From the NCBI GenBank assembly GCA_014239335.1, contig JAAZZC010000099.1, positions 1 through 39,216 of the forward strand: a stretch of DNA of 39,216 nucleotides, in the 5' to 3' direction. Below, piece after piece: positions 9,005 through 16,261 of the stretch (within the stretch, counting starts at the first letter, position 1; each line of letters starts with the position of its first letter). This DNA comes from Verrucomicrobiales bacterium. GTDB lineage: Bacteria; Verrucomicrobiota; Verrucomicrobiia; Verrucomicrobiales; DEV007. A program made the position numbers and the translations under genes. The notes under the pieces are model-generated. The model saw only the letters and a program-made list of their open reading frames with translations. It was not told where the DNA came from and did not search any database.

Positions 9005-10009
9005 ATGAGTGAACCAAGAATCCTAACTACAACTGTCGGATCATATCCCGTGCCACAATGGCTATCGGTCCTACCCTCAGAGCAGGCCGTCATTGATGCG
9101 ACACGAGTCATTTTTGATACGCAACGTTCGTCAGGTATCGATTTACCAACTGATGGTGAACTTTACCGTTTCGATGTGAATCATCCAGACACTAACGGGA
9201 TGATTGAATATTTCCTAAAGCCAATGGGAGGATGTGATAGCACTATCGGCCGTACTGACACTGAGGCTTTCCGAGAAAAACAGGAGATGGGATTTCGGGC
9301 CAAGCCGGCAGCGGCGGTACGATCAGCTCTGAATAGTGGTTCCCTTAATCTGATTGAGGATTGTGCCCGAGCAGGATCTGTATCTGGTGGAGATTTTAAA
9401 TTTACAGTGACTAGCCCCTACATGCTTTCGAGAACTCTTCTGGACAATCACTACAACGACTTTGATGCCCTGACACTGGCAATCGCAGACGTATTGGCTG
9501 AGCAAGTCAAAGACTGTCCCTGTGAATGCCTTCAGGTCGATGAAGCTAATATACCAGGAAGCCCCGAACATGGACCACTCGCAGCCGAAGCAATTAACAG
9601 GGTCCTCGACGCATTTAACGGTAAGACCGCTGTGCATTTCTGCTTCGGAAATTACGGCGGACAGACAATACAGTCGGGTAAATGGAAACCCTTAATAGAT
9701 TTTCTTAATTCTCTTAACTGTGATCATCTGGTCCTCGAACTTGCTCATCGGCCCGATGATGATCTTGAAGCTTTGAAGGAGATTAAACCTGAAATCGGTA
9801 TTGGTATCGGCGTCGTCGATATTAAGGTAAATCACGTAGAAACTGCGGACGAAATTGCCCAATCAATCGAAAAATCCGAAAAGGTTCTCGGTCAGGGGCG
9901 GGTAAAATACATTCATCCTGACTGTGGTTTTTGGATGCTTAAGAGGAGTGTCGCTGATAGAAAAATTGCCGCACTTGCCAAGGGCCGGGATCTTTATTTA
10001 GGCATATAA
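9005..10009 (+). CDS. MetE C-terminal-like zinc methyltransferase
   Basis: Cobalamin-independent methionine synthase II family protein (UROD/MetE-like barrel), 334 aa. It corresponds only to the C-terminal catalytic half of MetE (~750 aa), with no N-terminal domain. Start TTTVGSYPVP matches the family opening (TTxIGSFP). All four zinc ligands of MetE can be matched: His and Cys in VHFCFGN, Glu in LVLELAHR, and Cys in HPDCGFWML near the C-terminus. The zinc activates a thiol to accept a methyl group. The methyl donor of these short homologues is usually unknown. It follows the SSS symporter by 12 bases, so it likely acts on, or with, the imported compound. A role in ordinary methionine synthesis is possible but less supported by context. 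Confidence 0.85.
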   Translation: MSEPRILTTTVGSYPVPQWLSVLPSEQAVIDATRVIFDTQRSSGIDLPTDGELYRFDVNHPDTNGMIEYFLKPMGGCDSTIGRTDTEAFREKQEMGFRAKPAAAVRSALNSGSLNLIEDCARAGSVSGGDFKFTVTSPYMLSRTLLDNHYNDFDALTLAIADVLAEQVKDCPCECLQVDEANIPGSPEHGPLAAEAINRVLDAFNGKTAVHFCFGNYGGQTIQSGKWKPLIDFLNSLNCDHLVLELAHRPDDDLEALKEIKPEIGIGIGVVDIKVNHVETADEIAQSIEKSEKVLGQGRVKYIHPDCGFWMLKRSVADRKIAALAKGRDLYLGI

Positions 10010-10110
10010 GGACCTTCCACTTAACACAAATACCACTTTCCTCTTCGTCAGTAGAGAAAGGACTGTGAAAACTGGACGATGGCCCAGTTCATGTTATCCT
10101 GCGCTCACTC

Positions 10111-10374
10111 ATGGATATTATCAACAAAACCAAGAAGCCGCTGAGGATCCCATTGCCCGGCGGGAAGAAGCTGTTTTTGGGACCCGGAAAAACTGGCCAG
10201 GTGAACGCGAAGGCGTTGCAGCATCCCCCGTTGGCAAAGCTTGTCGAAGCCGGTGATGTTGAGTCGGGCGGCACAACGGCGGCTCGTCAGGGAGGTGGAA
10301 CTGACAAGGGAGGGCACTCTACTGGTCTCCGCCATGGAACAACTGGTGCCATGCGTCAATCCGGTGACCGGTGA
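10111..10374 (+). CDS. Small basic protein with Gly-rich tail, unknown function
   Basis: I do not recognise a named family. The 87-aa product has an ordered-looking first half rich in Lys and Pro with PLPGGKKLFLGPGKTG and a following HPPLAKLVEAGD segment. The second half is a low-complexity Gly/Thr/Arg/His tail (ARQGGGTDKGGHSTG) that ends in RQSGDR. The stop lies directly against the stop of the converging sulfatase. Base composition is clearly more GC-rich than the neighbours. Three other frames are also open here (10065..10256 +, 10241..10459 + and 10105..10359 -), so the choice of frame rests on protein-like composition of the first half and on the long run from the ATG at 10111. No signal peptide or membrane helix. 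Confidence 0.5.
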   Translation: MDIINKTKKPLRIPLPGGKKLFLGPGKTGQVNAKALQHPPLAKLVEAGDVESGGTTAARQGGGTDKGGHSTGLRHGTTGAMRQSGDR

Positions 10375-11949
10375 TCAAAAAAGAGGTACGCTCCGGCCAC
10401 TCTCTTTGAACTGCTCAAGCTTTTCTTTTAATTCCTTAACAATTTCTGGATTTTTATAATACAGATTTTCGGTCTCTCCGGGATCACTGTTAAGGTTATA
10501 TAGTTGACCAGGAGCCTGTGGAGCCTTCTCTGGGACTATGTACTTTTTCATCCCCCAGCGACCGGCACGAGTATAGTTATTTCCTCCGGACCCTTTGTGA
10601 TCAAGGTACTTCCAAGGACCACGCCGAATGGCCAATGCTAGACTAATCGTCTGATGCAATGTGTATTTACGGATCTGTTTACCCTGATCCTCTGAGAGTA
10701 AAGCGGGGAGCATGTTTACACTATCCTCACCGGCCTTCTCGGGAATCTTCGCACCGGTAATAGCTGCACAAGTTGCCATTAGATCAGTGAGGCAAAGGGT
10801 CTGGGCACTTGTCGAACCGGGCTTAATCTTACCGGGCCAACGAGCAATGAAGGGAACCCTATGACCTCCTTCCCAGTTATCTCTTTTGACTCCTCTCCAG
10901 GGTCTGGCACCATCATGATTGTGATCATTACGCATTGATAGGACGGTCGGAACCTCTGGACCGTTATCACTCGAAAAAATGACCAGAGTATTATCAGTAA
11001 GTTTGTGCTTATCTAGGGCCTCGAGAAGTTCACCAACTATATAATCGAGCTCAAAAATGAAATCACCATGCGGCCCGGCCTTGGTTTTTCCTTTGAATTG
11101 ATCAGCAGGGAAAGAAGGTAAGTGAACGGCCTGAGTCGAGTGGAATAAAAAGAAAGGAGCCTTTTCCTTGACCTTGGTATGTTGATCAAGAAATTCCAAG
11201 CTCTTATCAAGGAACTGCAAATCGATCTCCTCCATCTTATACCCTGGAGCAATCATTCCTGGTCGATTATCTTGCGAGTATGGATGCTTTGGAAGTGGAC
11301 CACGATCAATTATTTTCGTTGGAGGAACAGGAATACGGTCACCATCTATAAAGGCATAGAGCCAGTCAGTAGTAGGACAGCAAACACTACCATAGAAAAA
11401 ATCAAAGCCCCGGTGTATGGGCGCGTCTGGAATTACTCTTGAATAATCAATTCTTTTAACTGCTTCGAGCCCATTTTTATTAATTGGCCTCCCTTCCTTA
11501 TCATGAAAAGTCATGCCAACGTGCCACTTCCCAAAGAGGGCCGTTTTATAGCCACGTTCCTGAAGCATTCCCCCGATAGTCATCCTTCCCTCCTCAATCA
11601 TGCAAGGGCCCCCTGCCCCTGTAAAAACACCTCTCATTCCCGTTCGAAAAGCCATCCGACCAGTCAAAACAGAATATCGTGTCGGAGTGCATACCGTAGA
11701 AGGACTGTGCGCATCAGTGAACCGGATTCCATCAAGTGCCAACTGATCCAAGTGAGGAGTTGGCACTTTGGATTTTGGATTATAACACCCCACATCGCCA
11801 TAACCCAAATCATCAGCAAGAATAAAAAGAATATTTGGCGGACCCTTCTCAGCAGATAATGTGAGCGATGAAAATGAAGTAATAAGAAATACGACTGTAG
11901 TCAGGAATATTGAATGGGATATAATCAATAGACGGTAAGATCTTTTCAT
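10375..11949 (-). CDS. Secreted sulfatase 1 (arylsulfatase A-like, type I)
   Basis: Type-I sulfatase that hydrolyses sulfate esters using a formylglycine made from an active-site Cys. The start of the metal site (ADDLGYGDVGCY), the formylglycine motif VCTPTRYSVLTG (C-x-P-x-R intact), ALFGKWHVG and SSDNGPE are all present, with the family C-terminal WKYLDHKG and LYNLNSDPGETENLY. The track start at 12033 (552 aa) gives an unlikely N-terminus. The ATG at 11949 gives a Lys/Arg-then-hydrophobic signal peptide (MKRSYRLLIISHSIF...LTLSA) and a 524-aa protein. It is divergent from the pectate lyase with about 110 bases between the chosen starts, so the two may be co-regulated for polysaccharide use. 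Best resembles N-acetylgalactosamine-6-sulfatase or arylsulfatase A annotations; substrate unproven. Confidence 0.92.
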   Translation of the reverse strand: MKRSYRLLIISHSIFLTTVVFLITSFSSLTLSAEKGPPNILFILADDLGYGDVGCYNPKSKVPTPHLDQLALDGIRFTDAHSPSTVCTPTRYSVLTGRMAFRTGMRGVFTGAGGPCMIEEGRMTIGGMLQERGYKTALFGKWHVGMTFHDKEGRPINKNGLEAVKRIDYSRVIPDAPIHRGFDFFYGSVCCPTTDWLYAFIDGDRIPVPPTKIIDRGPLPKHPYSQDNRPGMIAPGYKMEEIDLQFLDKSLEFLDQHTKVKEKAPFFLFHSTQAVHLPSFPADQFKGKTKAGPHGDFIFELDYIVGELLEALDKHKLTDNTLVIFSSDNGPEVPTVLSMRNDHNHDGARPWRGVKRDNWEGGHRVPFIARWPGKIKPGSTSAQTLCLTDLMATCAAITGAKIPEKAGEDSVNMLPALLSEDQGKQIRKYTLHQTISLALAIRRGPWKYLDHKGSGGNNYTRAGRWGMKKYIVPEKAPQAPGQLYNLNSDPGETENLYYKNPEIVKELKEKLEQFKESGRSVPLF

Positions 11950-12059
11950 TTGTACTTGGCAAAAGTGAGCTGAAATCGCTTCTAAGGCAATACACAAACC
12001 CTTACAATGCACTAGTGAGACCAAATATCTCAATAGAAAGGCTCAGCCCTTCACACCAA

Positions 12060-13157
12060 ATGCTCTTCATTGGGTTCGTCACGTGCCTCTGGCTCGTTAC
12101 CATCTCAGCTAGTGCTATCTCATGGCGTGACTGCGCGAATCAGGAAGAAGACTGGCACAAGACTGCCGAAGCAAAGCGCATCGGGAACAACGTCCTCTAC
12201 TTTCAGTCGGATTTAGGCGGTTGGTACAAAAACGACGGAAGTATCCATCCCTCAGGAAATGCTGCGATCGATGTGCACAGTCAAGAGGATAGAATGAAGT
12301 ACAAAGAGTCACTGGCGCAGCTCAAGTATCCATGCACCTTAGATAATGACGCGACTTGGTCTGAAATGCGTTTTCTCGCCAAGGTCCACGCTGCGACGGG
12401 TCACAGGAAGTACAAGGACGGATTTTTGAAAGGTCTTCGCTACTTACTCAAAGCACAGTATCCAAACGGTGGCTGGCCGCAGTTCTATCCTCTCAGACCA
12501 GGATACTCGAGCCGGATCACTTTCAACGATGGCGCTATGATCGGAGCCATTACGCTCCTCGACGATGTCGTACATCGCCGACCACCTTATGATCTCGCTG
12601 ACGACAGACTCCTGAGAAAATGTCAGGCCGCGGTGATGAGGGGCCGAGAATGTATTCTCAAATGCCAGATTATAGTAAATGGAAAAAAGACTACCTGGTG
12701 CCAACAACATGACCAACGGACCCTAGAACCGGCTCAGGGCCGCATCTCTGAGAACCCGTCCCTGTCCGGAGCCGAGAGCGTAGGCGTTATACGCTATCTC
12801 ATGTCAATCGATAGCCCTTCGCCCGAAATTATGGCAGCGATCGCAGGCGCGGTAAAATGGTTCAAAAAAGTTAAGATAACCGGGATCAGGGTCATCAACT
12901 TCGAGGACAAGTCGCTCCCCGGGGGCGTGGACCGAAAAATCGTTGTGGATCCGGAGGCGCCACCGATCTGGGCACGCTACTATGAGATCGGAAGTGACCG
13001 GCCCATGTTCATCGAAAAGGGAGTCGCGAAATACAAACTCTCGGAACTGAGCCATACCAAGCGCATCGGCCACTTATGGATTGGAGGCCGCTGGCCAGAG
13101 AATCTTCTGAAGGTCGAATACCCAGCATGGGTTGAGAAGCATCAACCCAAAGACTAA
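12060..13157 (+). CDS. pelA: Secreted pectate lyase, PL10 family
   Basis: Polysaccharide lyase family 10 pectate lyase, which cuts polygalacturonate by beta-elimination in an (alpha/alpha) toroid. Family signatures are strong: NGGWPQFYPLR, RITFNDGAMIGAI (the catalytic-domain FNDGAM motif), and TTWCQQHDQRTLEPAQGRISENPSLSGAES, which includes the region with the catalytic Asp and Arg. The GTG at 12015 is an alternative start; the ATG at 12060 opens a good signal peptide (MLFIGFVTCLWLVTISASA) and is preferred, giving 365 aa. Base composition is visibly more GC-rich than the flanking genes, so acquisition by transfer is possible. Divergent from sulfatase 1. Confidence 0.88.
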   Translation: MLFIGFVTCLWLVTISASAISWRDCANQEEDWHKTAEAKRIGNNVLYFQSDLGGWYKNDGSIHPSGNAAIDVHSQEDRMKYKESLAQLKYPCTLDNDATWSEMRFLAKVHAATGHRKYKDGFLKGLRYLLKAQYPNGGWPQFYPLRPGYSSRITFNDGAMIGAITLLDDVVHRRPPYDLADDRLLRKCQAAVMRGRECILKCQIIVNGKKTTWCQQHDQRTLEPAQGRISENPSLSGAESVGVIRYLMSIDSPSPEIMAAIAGAVKWFKKVKITGIRVINFEDKSLPGGVDRKIVVDPEAPPIWARYYEIGSDRPMFIEKGVAKYKLSELSHTKRIGHLWIGGRWPENLLKVEYPAWVEKHQPKD

Positions 13158-13193
13158 AGCTGTGATGCGTCAGTAGATCTTACAACTATTATA

Positions 13194-13237
13194 AATAATA
13201 TTCCTTTACAGGTATATACTTATATAGGAATATTATT
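13194..13237. promoter_or_regulatory. Probable ArsR operator: perfect 12-bp inverted repeat
   Basis: AATAATATTCCT at 13194-13205 is repeated as its exact reverse complement AGGAATATTATT at 13226-13237, separated by 20 bases. Between the arms lies TATATACTTATATA, a good -10-like region, and the right arm ends two bases before the arsR ATG. A homodimeric winged-helix ArsR bound here would block both promoter and start. The AGGA in the right arm may double as the ribosome site, 10 bases from the ATG. Symmetry is seen directly; its use by ArsR is inferred. Confidence 0.75.
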
Positions 13238-13239
13238 GG

Positions 13240-13596
13240 ATGAACTCTGATGAGTTGTGCCAAGTTTACCGCTGCCTTTGCGATAAGACCCGATTAAGAA
13301 TCCTTAATCTTTTAAGTGATGGAGCTCTTTGTGTCTGCCATCTGCAGGAAATATTGAAAGAGACTCAGGTCAAGGTGTCCAAGCATCTTGCGTACTTAAA
13401 GTCCCATGGTCTGGTCGAATCAGAGAGGCGAGCGAACTGGATGATTTACCGAATCACAAAAAAGGTAAATCCTATCCTCGAAAATAATCTTAAATGTTTA
13501 CAAGATCTGACCAGTGAAGATCCCATTTTTAGGACTGACTTAAAGCATCTTGATCAGATGGACACATCGGCTGCCTGCTGTCCCACCACTAACTAA
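13240..13596 (+). CDS. arsR: ArsR-family arsenic-responsive repressor
   Basis: Winged-helix metalloregulator, 118 aa. The DNA-recognition helix region reads [16 protein letters not shown] and the wing [10 protein letters not shown]. The As(III)-binding pair of ArsR is present as ALCVCHLQE (Cys31 and Cys33) on the helix before the recognition helix. Further Cys pairs at RCLCDKTR and near the C-terminus (SAACCPTT) could add a third thiolate ligand. It should repress its own operon until arsenite or antimonite binds. First gene of arsR-arsC-aqpS, 11 bases before arsC, and directly behind a perfect inverted repeat. Confidence 0.93.
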   Translation: MNSDELCQVYRCLCDKTRLRILNLLSDGALCVCHLQEILKETQVKVSKHLAYLKSHGLVESERRANWMIYRITKKVNPILENNLKCLQDLTSEDPIFRTDLKHLDQMDTSAACCPTTN

Positions 13597-13607
13597 TTTA
13601 TCGTCCT

Positions 13608-14045
13608 ATGCAAAAACCTACAGTACTTATCTTATGTACCGGAAACTCGTGCCGTAGCCATATGGCCGAAGGCATTCTGCGAAACGCGACATCAGATCTC
13701 ATTGAAGTAGCAAGCGCCGGATCCGATCCTTCAGGCTACGTTCACCCCAAAGCTATAACAGCACTCGAAGAGATCGGGATTGATATATCAGCTCATACTT
13801 CGAAGCACATGAATGACTTTCTAGAACAGGAAATCCACACGGTCATCACGGTCTGTGGTAATGCGGATCAGGCCTGCCCAACGTACCCCGGTCAGGCTCA
13901 TCGTCATCATTGGGGGTTTGAAGATCCGGCTCATGCTGAGGGCAGTGAAGATGAAATTATGGAGATTTTCAGAAAAGTGAGAGATGAAATTAAACTGGTC
14001 TTCGAAGCTTACGCGGCAGGGATACGGTCAGCACGTACAGAATAA
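13608..14045 (+). CDS. arsC: Arsenate reductase, thioredoxin-coupled LMW-phosphatase type
   Basis: Reduces arsenate to arsenite in the cytoplasm, using the low-molecular-weight tyrosine phosphatase fold. The P-loop LCTGNSCRS starts at Cys10 (CX5R). The two further redox Cys of the Bacillus-type enzyme are present as [10 protein letters not shown], Cys83 and Cys90, spaced exactly as the Cys82/Cys89 pair of Bacillus subtilis ArsC. This marks it as a thioredoxin-dependent ArsC and not the glutaredoxin-dependent Escherichia coli type. The late [15 protein letters not shown] segment is also typical. Length of 145 aa is normal. It sits between arsR and aqpS with short gaps. The ATG at 13608 lacks a clear ribosome site. 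Confidence 0.94.
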   Translation: MQKPTVLILCTGNSCRSHMAEGILRNATSDLIEVASAGSDPSGYVHPKAITALEEIGIDISAHTSKHMNDFLEQEIHTVITVCGNADQACPTYPGQAHRHHWGFEDPAHAEGSEDEIMEIFRKVRDEIKLVFEAYAAGIRSARTE

Positions 14046-14070
14046 TTATTAACAGAAATCATCAATAAGT

Positions 14071-14826
14071 ATGCCGAAGTGGTTTGCCAGCGAAGTCATT
14101 GGAACCTTTATCATGGTCTTCTTAGGACTAGGAATTGTTGCCGGCTCCGTGACCAGCGATGCAACGGAAGGAATTTTTCAAATCGCAGCGGTGTGGGGAC
14201 TGGGTCTGGCCTGCGCAATCTATTTAACGACCCATCATAGTGGAGCTCACTTCAATCCAGCCATTACACTTGCGTTCGCATTCCAGGCAGACTTTCCAAA
14301 GCGCCGGATCCCAGGTTACTTTGTAGCCCAATTGCTTGGAGCATTCATTGCTGCATCGGCAGTTTTCTTTCTCTTTGAAAGCCAGATCAGCGCTTTCGAA
14401 GAGTCAAGGCACATCACCAGAGGAGAGCCAGAAAGCATTGTCACTGCGAGAATGTTTGGTGAATACTTCGCAAAACCGGTATCACACATGACTGCCATTT
14501 GTGCGGAATTTTTAGGTACTCTCCTGTTGGCTCTTGTGATTTTCGGGTTCACAGCCAAAGAAAATAAATCAGGCCCCGGCCCAATGACCCCAATCGCTAT
14601 CGGCATGGCGCTAACAACACTGATATGCGTTTTTGCCCCACTAACACAAGCAGGATTCAATCCTGCCAGGGACCTTGCTCCTCGATTCTTTTCAGCCATT
14701 GCCGGTTGGGGAACAGTACCATTCTCCCATAACGGTATCGGCTGGCTCACAGTCTATGTCCTTGCACCTTGTGGGGGAGCACTGACCGGAGCATGGATTG
14801 GAAATTTTCTCTTTTCACGAGAATAG
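14071..14826 (+). CDS. aqpS: Aquaglyceroporin (AqpS-type, arsenite channel)
   Basis: Major intrinsic protein family channel, 251 aa with six hydrophobic helices plus two half-helices. Both pore signatures are present: HFNPAITLAF after helix 2 and GFNPARDLAPR after helix 5. The Asp after the second NPAR is the aquaglyceroporin marker, fitting passage of neutral solutes such as glycerol or As(OH)3. In Sinorhizobium meliloti an aquaporin called AqpS replaces the arsenite pump in the ars operon and lets arsenite flow out downhill after ArsC makes it. The same logic fits here because no arsB or acr3 gene is in the operon. It is the third gene, 25 bases after arsC. Confidence 0.9.
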   Translation: MPKWFASEVIGTFIMVFLGLGIVAGSVTSDATEGIFQIAAVWGLGLACAIYLTTHHSGAHFNPAITLAFAFQADFPKRRIPGYFVAQLLGAFIAASAVFFLFESQISAFEESRHITRGEPESIVTARMFGEYFAKPVSHMTAICAEFLGTLLLALVIFGFTAKENKSGPGPMTPIAIGMALTTLICVFAPLTQAGFNPARDLAPRFFSAIAGWGTVPFSHNGIGWLTVYVLAPCGGALTGAWIGNFLFSRE

Positions 14827-14843
14827 AAATTATCCTATTTCTA
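14824..14843 (+). terminator. Weak hairpin at the end of the ars operon
   Basis: TAGAAAT at 14824-14830, which includes the aqpS stop codon, pairs with ATTTCTA at 14837-14843 across a 6-base loop. The stem is AT-rich and no solid T-run follows, so it is a poor intrinsic terminator and may only be a 3' end stabiliser. Confidence 0.3.
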
Positions 14844-14910
14844 ATTCTTAATTGAAACCCAATCAGGAAAAGACTCGATTTTTTTTGTGTCCATATCTAA
14901 AACTATAAAT

Positions 14911-16251
14911 ATGCGCGTCTTACTCTTTACTTATCTAGCACTCATTTCGGCCGTAACGGCCTCTACTCCGAACATCGTTCTTATCATTTCGGATGATCAG
15001 GCATGGACTGACTACGGATTCATGGGTCATCCAGATATCAAGACCCCACACATTGATAAGCTTGCCAAAGAGAGCGTTCTTTTCAAAAGAGGATATGTAC
15101 CAACTGCACTATGCCGTCCTTCCCTATCAACACTTCTCACAGGCCACTATGCCTCGACCCATAAAATTACGGGCAATGATCCGTCTCCTAAATATGCAGA
15201 ACGTAATTCAAAGCTTTACAATGAAAGGCGGGCCCAAATCATCTCCTTCATTGATAAGTTTGATACTCTGCCTGAACTACTCTCTACCAAAAATTACTTG
15301 AGCCATCAGAGCGGTAAGTACTGGGAAGGAAATTTTAAAAGAGCAGGATTTACCCATGGCATGACTAGAGGGTTTCCGGAACCTGGTGGCCGGCACGGTG
15401 ACGACGGGCTAAGAATCGGGCGCACTGGAATGAAGCCCATCAAAGATTTTATTAAAATGTCCAAAGAGGAAAAAAGGCCTTACTTTCTCTGGTACGCTCC
15501 TTTCCTCCCACACACTCCACACAATCCTCCGCAAAGACTCCTCAAAAAATACACTAAGGAGGGCAGATCAATACACATCGCAAAATACTATGCAATGTGT
15601 GACTGGTTCGATGAAACATGTGGCCAATTACTCAATATTGTTGATGAGAATGGTGATCGTGACAATACCCTCATTGTCTATGTCACTGATAACGGCTGGA
15701 TCCAAAATCCGAAACGTGGCGGTTACGACTCAAGGTCCAAACAGACTCCTTACGAAGGAGGGGTAAGGACCCCAATCATGTTCAGATGGCCAGGGAAAAT
15801 CAAACCTGCAGAGAGGAATGAATTAGTCAGCAGTATCGATCTCGTACCAACTATCCTGTCTGCGGCAGGATCAAAAATCCCGGAAAAATTACCTGGAATC
15901 AACCTACTTCCTCACCTTGAAAATCAGAGCCCAATCAAGAGAGATACTATCTTTGGAGAAAGTTTCGCTCATGACATTGCTGATTTAAATAAACCTGAGG
16001 CGACCCTACTCTTTAGGTGGGCAATTAAGGATAAATGGAAACTTCTTTTAACCTATGACGGAGAAGTGAACCGATACAAATCAACACATCCCCGAACCGA
16101 AAAAAGACCACAACTATTTGATCTTAGTTCTGATCCTCACGAGAAAAAGAACCTCGCTAAGGACAATCCAAAGAAAGTAGCAGAACTGGTCAAAGAAATT
16201 GATTCCTGGTACCCTATCAAGGAGCGTAAAACTTTAATCTCATTCGAATAG
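14911..16251 (+). CDS. Secreted sulfatase 2 with CRPSL active-site motif
   Basis: Type-I sulfatase fold protein, 446 aa from the ATG at 14911, which opens a signal peptide (MRVLLFTYLALISAVTAS). The GTG at 14887 in the track would add eight residues and is less likely. ISDDQAWTDYGFMGHP is the first metal motif and VTDNGW the late one. The nucleophile motif is ALCRPSLSTLLTG: the Cys and Pro are kept but the Arg normally two residues after Pro is Leu, with an Arg directly after the Cys. A group of PVC-phylum sulfatases shares this pattern, so it may be active, but conversion to formylglycine is less certain than for its neighbours. It follows the ars operon and converges on a metallophosphoesterase. 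Confidence 0.87.
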   Translation: MRVLLFTYLALISAVTASTPNIVLIISDDQAWTDYGFMGHPDIKTPHIDKLAKESVLFKRGYVPTALCRPSLSTLLTGHYASTHKITGNDPSPKYAERNSKLYNERRAQIISFIDKFDTLPELLSTKNYLSHQSGKYWEGNFKRAGFTHGMTRGFPEPGGRHGDDGLRIGRTGMKPIKDFIKMSKEEKRPYFLWYAPFLPHTPHNPPQRLLKKYTKEGRSIHIAKYYAMCDWFDETCGQLLNIVDENGDRDNTLIVYVTDNGWIQNPKRGGYDSRSKQTPYEGGVRTPIMFRWPGKIKPAERNELVSSIDLVPTILSAAGSKIPEKLPGINLLPHLENQSPIKRDTIFGESFAHDIADLNKPEATLLFRWAIKDKWKLLLTYDGEVNRYKSTHPRTEKRPQLFDLSSDPHEKKNLAKDNPKKVAELVKEIDSWYPIKERKTLISFE

Positions 16252-16261
16252 CCCTAATCTA

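Noticed and set aside
10070-10089. AACTGG...CCAGTT hairpin after the MetE-like gene
   Set aside because: A six-base stem with an eight-base loop and no T-run is too weak to call a terminator.
10065-10459. Other overlapping ORFs around the small GC-rich gene (10065..10256 +, 10241..10459 +, 10105..10359 -)
   Set aside because: Their translations look like frame shadows; the 10111 frame has the more protein-like composition. Doubt remains.
11503-11859. 118-aa plus-strand ORF inside sulfatase 1
   Set aside because: Antisense shadow of a clearly conserved sulfatase N-terminal half.
14316-14750. 144-aa minus-strand ORF opposite aqpS
   Set aside because: Shadow of a conserved channel gene; no motif of its own.
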